Origin: Lysobacterales bacterium CG02_land_8_20_14_3_00_62_12
GTDB lineage: Bacteria > Pseudomonadota > Gammaproteobacteria > Xanthomonadales > Ahniellaceae
DNA: 10,633 bases
Reading direction: 5' to 3'
Assembly: GCA_002785585.1 (NCBI GenBank)
Contig: PEUI01000402.1
Span: 1 to 10,633 of the forward strand
Under the pieces are notes generated by a model. The model searched no databases and was not told the origin of the DNA. It was given only the letters and a program-made list of their open reading frames with translations. This document shows positions 7,219-10,633 of the stretch, piece by piece. Every line of letters starts with the position of its first letter. Position 1 is the first letter of the stretch. The position numbers were made by a program, and so were the translations under genes.

Positions 7219-7575
7219 TCAGGCCGAAAACGATGAACCGCAACCACAGGTGGTCTTGGCGCTGGGGTTTTTGATGACAAAACGGGCGCCTTGCAGGTCT
7301 TCCCGATAATCGATTTCCGCACCGCCCAAGTACTGCAACGAAGTGGCATCGACCAACAACGTCACGCCATCGGTCTCGAAGGTGAAATCGTCTTCGGCGA
7401 CTTCATCCTCGAAGGCAAAACCATATTGGAATCCGGAACAGCCGCCGCCCTGAATGTAGACCCGGAGCTTCAACGCCGGTTGCTGTTCTTCCTGGATCAG
7501 TTGCTGAACTTTGCTTGCGGCCGCTGACGTAAAGATCAATGCCGGGGGCAAAGTGGTGTCGGCTGCTGGATTCAT
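7219..7575 (-). CDS. erpA: Iron-sulfur cluster insertion protein ErpA (A-type carrier)
   Basis: A 118-residue A-type carrier that passes Fe-S clusters to apo-proteins, in E. coli including IspG of isoprenoid synthesis. The three cluster ligands are present: C46 in GGGCSGFQYGF, and C110 and C112 in the C-terminal TCGCGSSFS motif. The segment LIFTSAAASKVQQLIQEE matches the start of the fold. Length fits E. coli ErpA (114). SufA or IscA are alternatives, but the sequence style (GFQYGFAFED, VDATSLQYLGGAEIDY, NPSAKTTCGCGSSFS) and the bactofilin neighbour favour ErpA. The ATG at 7573-7575 has AGG 8 nt upstream. The bactofilin gene ends 53 bp before it and nudC starts 23 bp after it; no separate promoter was recognised. 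Confidence 0.95.
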   Translation of the reverse strand: MNPAADTTLPPALIFTSAAASKVQQLIQEEQQPALKLRVYIQGGGCSGFQYGFAFEDEVAEDDFTFETDGVTLLVDATSLQYLGGAEIDYREDLQGARFVIKNPSAKTTCGCGSSFSA

Positions 7576-7628
7576 CGGTTTGGCCTGAGACTGAGACTGG
7601 AATTCAAATCGGGGTCGCCAGCGGCAAC

Positions 7629-8117
7629 TCAAGCGCGCCGCGCGCTCAGCTTCGACTGTGCTTTGGAATCGACCCGGGCTTCCAATTGGGCCTCAGCGCT
7701 GATCTCCGCTGCCAGCACCAGCGGCGGCTCGGCGGCTACTGGCACCGCACGCGGCTCGCCTTCACGCAGAATTTGACCGGTAACCTGCGCCCCCGCCGCC
7801 ATTTCCAGGATCTTGTAATGAATATTGCCGGTAACCCGCGCCTGCGCCGCCAGCTCCACCCGTTCGCTGGCAAAAATTTCGCCCTTGAACAAGCCATTGA
7901 TAATCACATGCGGCGCGCGGATTTCGCCCTCGATGCGGCCCTTGTCTGCCAGCACCAGCATGGCATCGGCGCCTTCGGCGAGAATGATGCCGACGACCTG
8001 GCCGTCGATCCGCAGACCGCCGCTAAAGCTCATATCGCCGCGGATACTGGTACCGGCACCGATCAAGGTGTCGATGTCTGCGGTTGGCCGCACTTGCTTC
8101 GTTTTATTTCCAAACAT
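7629..8117 (-). CDS. Bactofilin family cytoskeletal protein
   Basis: A 162-residue polymer-forming protein (bactofilin, formerly DUF583). Bactofilins assemble without nucleotide into filaments through a right-handed beta-helix and often organise cell-wall enzymes at the membrane. The N terminus (1-20) is polar and short; the core (about 22-118) shows the hydrophobic/glycine ladder: GDMSFSGGLRIDGQVVG, KGRIEGEIRAPHVIINGLFKG, RVELAAQARVTGNIHY and GAQVTGQI. The tail (about 120-162) is alanine- and charge-rich and probably disordered. The ATG at 8115-8117 has GGAG 9 nt upstream, and the gene overlaps the 3' end of the DUF6776 gene by 14 bp, indicating coupled translation. Its place between DUF6776 and erpA resembles the order known in Pseudomonas. 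The envelope partner is unknown. Confidence 0.93.
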   Translation of the reverse strand: MFGNKTKQVRPTADIDTLIGAGTSIRGDMSFSGGLRIDGQVVGIILAEGADAMLVLADKGRIEGEIRAPHVIINGLFKGEIFASERVELAAQARVTGNIHYKILEMAAGAQVTGQILREGEPRAVPVAAEPPLVLAAEISAEAQLEARVDSKAQSKLSARRA

Positions 8118-8868
8118 CGTTGCTGTCTCCGTTGTGGATGGCCTCGGTCCAGGCCAAAGTCCGCTCGCTCACTTCACCCAGCTCAGAGCGCGCTACCAAT
8201 TTGATGCGGTTGGGCAGGAAGTCTTTTGGCAACACAAACCCGGCCTGCAATTGTTGAAAGTACTTGAAGCTGAACTCGGGCGCCAAAGTCGGGTCACGGC
8301 CCGGTAGTTGCGACCACGACAATGTCATGATCGAACTGCCCTGCATGCCTTCGATGAACACCTCACAGACCCCCTTGCTGACCCCGCCCTTGCGCAGGTT
8401 CTGGGTCAGCGTAGCGCGTAAATTGTACCCTTGACCACCGTTCATGGTTTTGATGCCCAAGGCCTGTACGGTTAGTCCCTTGCGCCCCGACTTGCCATCC
8501 ATCAAGCGTTGATAGAAGGCGATATCGCCACGCAGCGAGGCAATCTCGTCTTCGTGTTGGCGCAAAGTCGCTTGCAGCGATTCGTTGGCGGTGCGGGAAA
8601 CCTGATCGGACTTCTCGCTGATGCTCAGCCGCCGCCGCAGCTCATCGACCTTCTGCTTGAGCTGCTTCACCTCGGCGACGCGATCACCCAGGGCGGTTTC
8701 GATCGCCAACAGGCGTGGTGCCGTGTGGTACGAGGCCCACCACCAGGCGCCGGTCAGCGACACCCCCCAGACCAAGGCAATCGCCAACCACCAGCGCCGC
8801 GTCCGCAACGGATCGTGCGCTCGCAACACCACTGCGGACAGAGGGTTTTTGCTTAAGGGCCAACGCAT
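8104..8868 (-). CDS. DUF6776-type membrane-anchored coiled-coil protein
   Basis: A 254-residue protein of unknown function. It has a basic N terminus (1-25), one membrane helix (about 27-46, WWLAIALVWGVSLTGAWWW), a coiled coil (about 52-118, with LKQKVDELRRRLSISEK and LQATLRQHEDEIASLRGDI) and a globular C-terminal domain (about 119-245) probably in the periplasm, containing FYQRLMDG, YNLRATLTQN, SIMTLSWSQL and FSFKYFQQLQAGFVLP. The architecture and its position just upstream of bactofilin and erpA match the family named DUF6776, as recalled. It overlaps the bactofilin gene by 14 bp, so the two products may act together, for instance as membrane anchor and filament; that is inference. The ATG at 8866-8868 has no strong ribosome-binding site. 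A promoter candidate lies at 8903-8932. Confidence 0.85.
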   Translation of the reverse strand: MRWPLSKNPLSAVVLRAHDPLRTRRWWLAIALVWGVSLTGAWWWASYHTAPRLLAIETALGDRVAEVKQLKQKVDELRRRLSISEKSDQVSRTANESLQATLRQHEDEIASLRGDIAFYQRLMDGKSGRKGLTVQALGIKTMNGGQGYNLRATLTQNLRKGGVSKGVCEVFIEGMQGSSIMTLSWSQLPGRDPTLAPEFSFKYFQQLQAGFVLPKDFLPNRIKLVARSELGEVSERTLAWTEAIHNGDSNDVWK

Positions 8869-8902
8869 CGCATCACACCAAACACCAACAAGGGGACCGA
8901 AG

Positions 8903-8932
8903 CTTATAGGGGCTGACCCGGCTCCGGGTCAA
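8903..8932 (-). promoter_or_regulatory. Sigma70-like promoter for DUF6776-bactofilin-erpA(-nudC)
   Basis: On the minus strand TTGACC (8932-8927; 5 of 6 to TTGACA) and TATAAG (8908-8903; 5 of 6 to TATAAT) are 18 bp apart. Transcription would begin near 8897, giving a leader of about 28 nt before the DUF6776 ATG. This is the best -35/-10 pair seen between genes in the window. It contains the dyad described separately, which may be an operator. Confidence 0.6.
8914..8931. promoter_or_regulatory. Dyad TGACCCGG-2-CCGGGTCA inside the promoter: operator or 3' hairpin
   Basis: Two perfect 8-bp arms (8914-8921 and 8924-8931) around a 2-bp centre overlap the -35 and half of the spacer of the promoter above. 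It also lies about 30 bp past the stop of the DUF3426 gene, so in RNA it would be a strong hairpin (7-bp stem, 4-nt loop). No T-run follows in either direction, which argues against an intrinsic terminator and leaves a repressor site or a MerR-like arrangement possible. Confidence 0.55.
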
Positions 8933-8961
8933 GTCCAAGCACTTCGATGGGGCAACTTCGT

Positions 8962-9741
8962 TCAAAGAAACTTGAACTCAAACGCCACCGCTTGCTTGCC
9001 GGGATCGACCACTTCCAGATCAATGGTTGCGGTGCCACCCGCTGGCAGGCCGCGGGCCAGGGCAGCGGCATCCGACAAATAGTAAGGCGGCGACAACCGG
9101 CGCATCGCGATCCGCTTTTCGTCCAGGTTGGATAGGGTAATTTCCAGCGTCGGATATGGCTGCACGAAATTGGCGCGATTGAGCATGGAAGCGGAAATGA
9201 CCAAGGCGCCAGCGACGCTCGGATGCGGGCGCACATCGCGCGCCACCAAGGCAATCTGATGCAGGTCGCGCCGCGCCGGCAGTCGGCAGGCCAAACGCGC
9301 GCAGGCAGCATCGAGATAAGGCCGGACCCGGGCGTCATCGAGCCAACTGGTGCGCGTCGCATAGGCGGCTTGCGCCAGCAAACCGGCGATCAACGCGGCG
9401 TTGGCCCAGCGCCATACCGAACGCCGCCGCCGTGGTGCCGGTCGCGGCAACGGCGCCGCTGAGACAAACGCCGGCGCGGCTTCCGGGACCGAATCGACGG
9501 CGACAAACAATTCGCGTTGGCCGCTGCGTGGCCGCGGCGCCGCCAGTGACAGCAACGGCACTGGCCCCGGCCCACGGCGCGGCAACATGCCATCGGACTG
9601 TTCCGGAAGGTGCTCGGACAGTGCCGCCAAAATGTCGAACTCGGCCCGGCACACACCGCAGCGCGCGCGGCCATGCGCCTGCGCCAGGGCATCCACTGGC
9701 ACGCGGAAAATCGTCAGGCAGCCCGGACATTGCGTGTACAT
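8962..9741 (-). CDS. MJ0042-type zinc-ribbon and DUF3426 membrane protein
   Basis: A 259-residue protein of unknown function. The N terminus is a small zinc ribbon of the MJ0042 type (C5-x2-C8 and C28-x2-C31; YTQCPGCLTIFRV, ARCGVCRAEFD). A low-complexity proline/arginine linker (about 45-108) leads to a basic cluster and one membrane helix (about 110-127). The C-terminal DUF3426 domain (about 130-257) contains the typical VISASMLNRANFVQPYPTLEITLSNLDEKRI and GLPAGGTATIDLEVVDPG stretches, predicted to be an extracytoplasmic beta-sandwich. In many proteobacteria the family sits beside prmA or dusB/fis; here it lies between a lipoprotein gene and the DUF6776 gene. The ATG at 9739-9741 has GGTGA about 10 nt upstream. 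It begins 48 bp after the lipoprotein stop. Confidence 0.88.
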   Translation of the reverse strand: MYTQCPGCLTIFRVPVDALAQAHGRARCGVCRAEFDILAALSEHLPEQSDGMLPRRGPGPVPLLSLAAPRPRSGQRELFVAVDSVPEAAPAFVSAAPLPRPAPRRRRSVWRWANAALIAGLLAQAAYATRTSWLDDARVRPYLDAACARLACRLPARRDLHQIALVARDVRPHPSVAGALVISASMLNRANFVQPYPTLEITLSNLDEKRIAMRRLSPPYYLSDAAALARGLPAGGTATIDLEVVDPGKQAVAFEFKFL

Positions 9742-9789
9742 GGGTCGATTATCACCAGTTTCTTTCAGCGCGGTTACCTGAAACGAGCC

Positions 9790-10332
9790 CTACAGCCGTA
9801 CCGGCGCCGGTACGGTGCAGGCACTGGCCCGGGTTTGCGCCCGTGCCGCCGCCACCGATTCGCCGGTTTCTTCGGCCACCGCGCGCAGGGTCAGCCAATT
9901 ACGCACGCACAAGGCCCCCAGCCGTGGACCGATTCTTGCGGAATGCCGCGCATGGCGACGGGCGTCCGGCCAACGCGCCTGCGCCAGATCATTTTCGGCA
10001 CGCCATTGCCAGAGATCAGGATCTTCCGGTGTCAGTGCCAATGCCGCAGCCAACGCCATTTCCACATCGTCGTAGCGTCGTTCGGCTTCCGCAAGCCGCG
10101 CCGCGCCGCGCAAATCGGTGACCGCCGGATCGCTCAACGGCAACACTTCGATATAGGATTTTTCAGCGGCTGCCAGGCGGCGGATTTCCGCCACCCAGTC
10201 GTTCTTGGGCGCGGCTGCCGCTGGTGGCGGGTCGGCAATCGTCGCCGCTGGCTGGCAGGCGCTGAGGGCGAGCGCCACGATCAGCGTAGTGATCGACCAG
10301 CACGCCACCAGGAAAACTTTACTCATCGCCAT
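9790..10332 (-). CDS. Small alpha-helical (TPR-like) lipoprotein downstream of PBP1b
   Basis: A 180-residue predicted lipoprotein. The signal peptide (residues 1-25) ends in the lipobox LSAC with the lipidated cysteine at C26; the next residues are QPA with no aspartate at +2, so outer-membrane sorting is likely. A short alanine/proline linker follows. The helical region (about 45-165) contains a likely TPR pair around RGAARLAEAERRYDDVEMAL and TPEDPDLWQWRAENDLAQ. The gene overlaps the end of the PBP1b gene by 14 bp (8 bp if the ATG at 10324-10326 is used, giving 178 residues), so translation is probably coupled. This suggests a role with peptidoglycan synthesis, perhaps like the LpoB lipoprotein that activates E. 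coli PBP1b, but no LpoB sequence motif is seen and this is speculation. The 3' end contains a 20-bp palindrome. Confidence 0.8.
   Translation of the reverse strand: MAMSKVFLVACWSITTLIVALALSACQPAATIADPPPAAAAPKNDWVAEIRRLAAAEKSYIEVLPLSDPAVTDLRGAARLAEAERRYDDVEMALAAALALTPEDPDLWQWRAENDLAQARWPDARRHARHSARIGPRLGALCVRNWLTLRAVAEETGESVAAARAQTRASACTVPAPVRL
9796..9815. repeat. 20-bp perfect palindrome at the 3' end of the lipoprotein gene
   Basis: CCGTACCGGCGCCGGTACGG is its own reverse complement and covers the last codons of the lipoprotein (TVPAPVR). In RNA it could form an 8-bp GC-rich stem with a four-base loop. It is not followed by a T-run on the minus strand, so it is at most a Rho-assisted or 3'-protecting hairpin. 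Confidence 0.6.
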
Positions 10333-10633
10333 CGGAGCGCCGATTGAACCATTCGTCGAAGGAAGAAAATCCGCAGCCCTGATAGCTGGCCGGGCCGTAA
10401 CCGCGAATGAATGGCAGCGCCCGCGCACCGGCACACTCGGGGTCGGTTTCGCGCTCGGTCAGCGGATCAACCCACTGCAATTGCGGGTTCTCGGTCAGGT
10501 CCAGACGCAGCGCTTCGGTCGGTAATTTCTGAAACAATCCAGCCCACAGGCGCATCGCTCCGGTGGCCCCATAAAAGGTCGTGCGCGAATTGTCATCACG
10601 GCCCAACCAGACCACCGCCAGGTGACCGCCGGT
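10319..10633 (-). CDS. mrcB: Bifunctional penicillin-binding protein 1B, C-terminal part
   Basis: The last 104 residues of a class A penicillin-binding protein; its glycosyltransferase domain and transpeptidase active-site motifs lie beyond the right edge. The visible part opens with TGGHLAVVWLGRDDNSRTTFYGATGAM, matching the end of the transpeptidase domain of PBP1b (E. coli IVWVGRDNNQPTKLYGASGAM). It then has the WVDPLTERETDPECAGARALPFIRG tail typical of PBP1b from Pseudomonas- and Xanthomonas-like bacteria. The tail cysteine in PECAG and a second in YQGCGF could form a disulfide in the periplasm. The TAA stop at 10319-10321 overlaps the start of the lipoprotein gene. Identity as PBP1b rather than PBP1a is favoured by this tail but rests on a short segment. 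Confidence 0.88.
   Translation of the reverse strand, partial: TGGHLAVVWLGRDDNSRTTFYGATGAMRLWAGLFQKLPTEALRLDLTENPQLQWVDPLTERETDPECAGARALPFIRGYGPASYQGCGFSSFDEWFNRRSDGDE

Noticed and set aside
7196..7243. TTG start for NudC at 7243
   Set aside because: It would overlap the end of erpA by 25 bp and add residues not typical of NudC; the ATG at 7195 begins a family-like N terminus.
8914..8931. Dyad considered as an intrinsic terminator of the DUF3426 gene
   Set aside because: Neither strand has a T-run after the stem, and it overlaps a good promoter, so an operator reading is at least as likely.

Overview
The window is a GC-rich stretch of bacterial chromosome (roughly 60-65% G+C by eye). It is almost fully coding, and all thirteen recognised genes lie on the minus strand, so transcription runs from high to low coordinates. 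The gene families point to a gammaproteobacterium. The AmpE-like membrane protein, the PhoP/PhoQ-type pair with a PepSY protein in front, and the PBP1b-lipoprotein pair suggest Lysobacterales (Xanthomonadales), but this is an inference from protein style, not a phylogenetic result. No transposase, integrase, phage gene, tRNA, rRNA or CRISPR array was seen. There is no gene-free stretch longer than 300 bases.

Layout in transcription order (right to left). First come the 3' end of a PBP1b-type peptidoglycan synthase (10319-10633), an overlapping small lipoprotein (9790-10332) and an MJ0042 zinc-ribbon/DUF3426 membrane protein (8962-9741). A good sigma70-like promoter with a near-perfect dyad in its spacer (8903-8932) then precedes a DUF6776 coiled-coil membrane protein, a bactofilin, the Fe-S carrier ErpA and the NAD(H) pyrophosphatase NudC. 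Next is an AmpE-like membrane protein (5287-6180). A 10-bp-arm inverted repeat (5232-5272) separates it from a secreted PepSY-like protein, a PhoP-type response regulator and a PhoQ-type histidine kinase (2511-5149), which are tightly coupled. After a 139-bp gap come a YjdM/PhnA C-terminal-domain protein, a TPR-sulfotransferase fusion read from a TTG start, and the 5' part of deoC, which runs off the left edge.

How the genes may work together. Several concern the cell envelope: PBP1b, the lipoprotein, the bactofilin, the AmpE-like protein and the PhoPQ-type sensor. The DUF6776-bactofilin-erpA run resembles a gene order known in Pseudomonas and relatives. The PepSY protein is translationally coupled to the response regulator and may feed information to the kinase across the membrane. 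The left-hand genes (YjdM-like, sulfotransferase, deoC) share a direction but no obvious pathway.

Most of the window is ordinary core genome, and I see no convincing undescribed defence or mobile system. The points worth a second look are the dyad-containing promoter, the PepSY-PhoPQ module with its structured leader, the TPR-sulfotransferase with a small internal tandem duplication, and three poorly characterised envelope proteins (lipoprotein, DUF3426, DUF6776).
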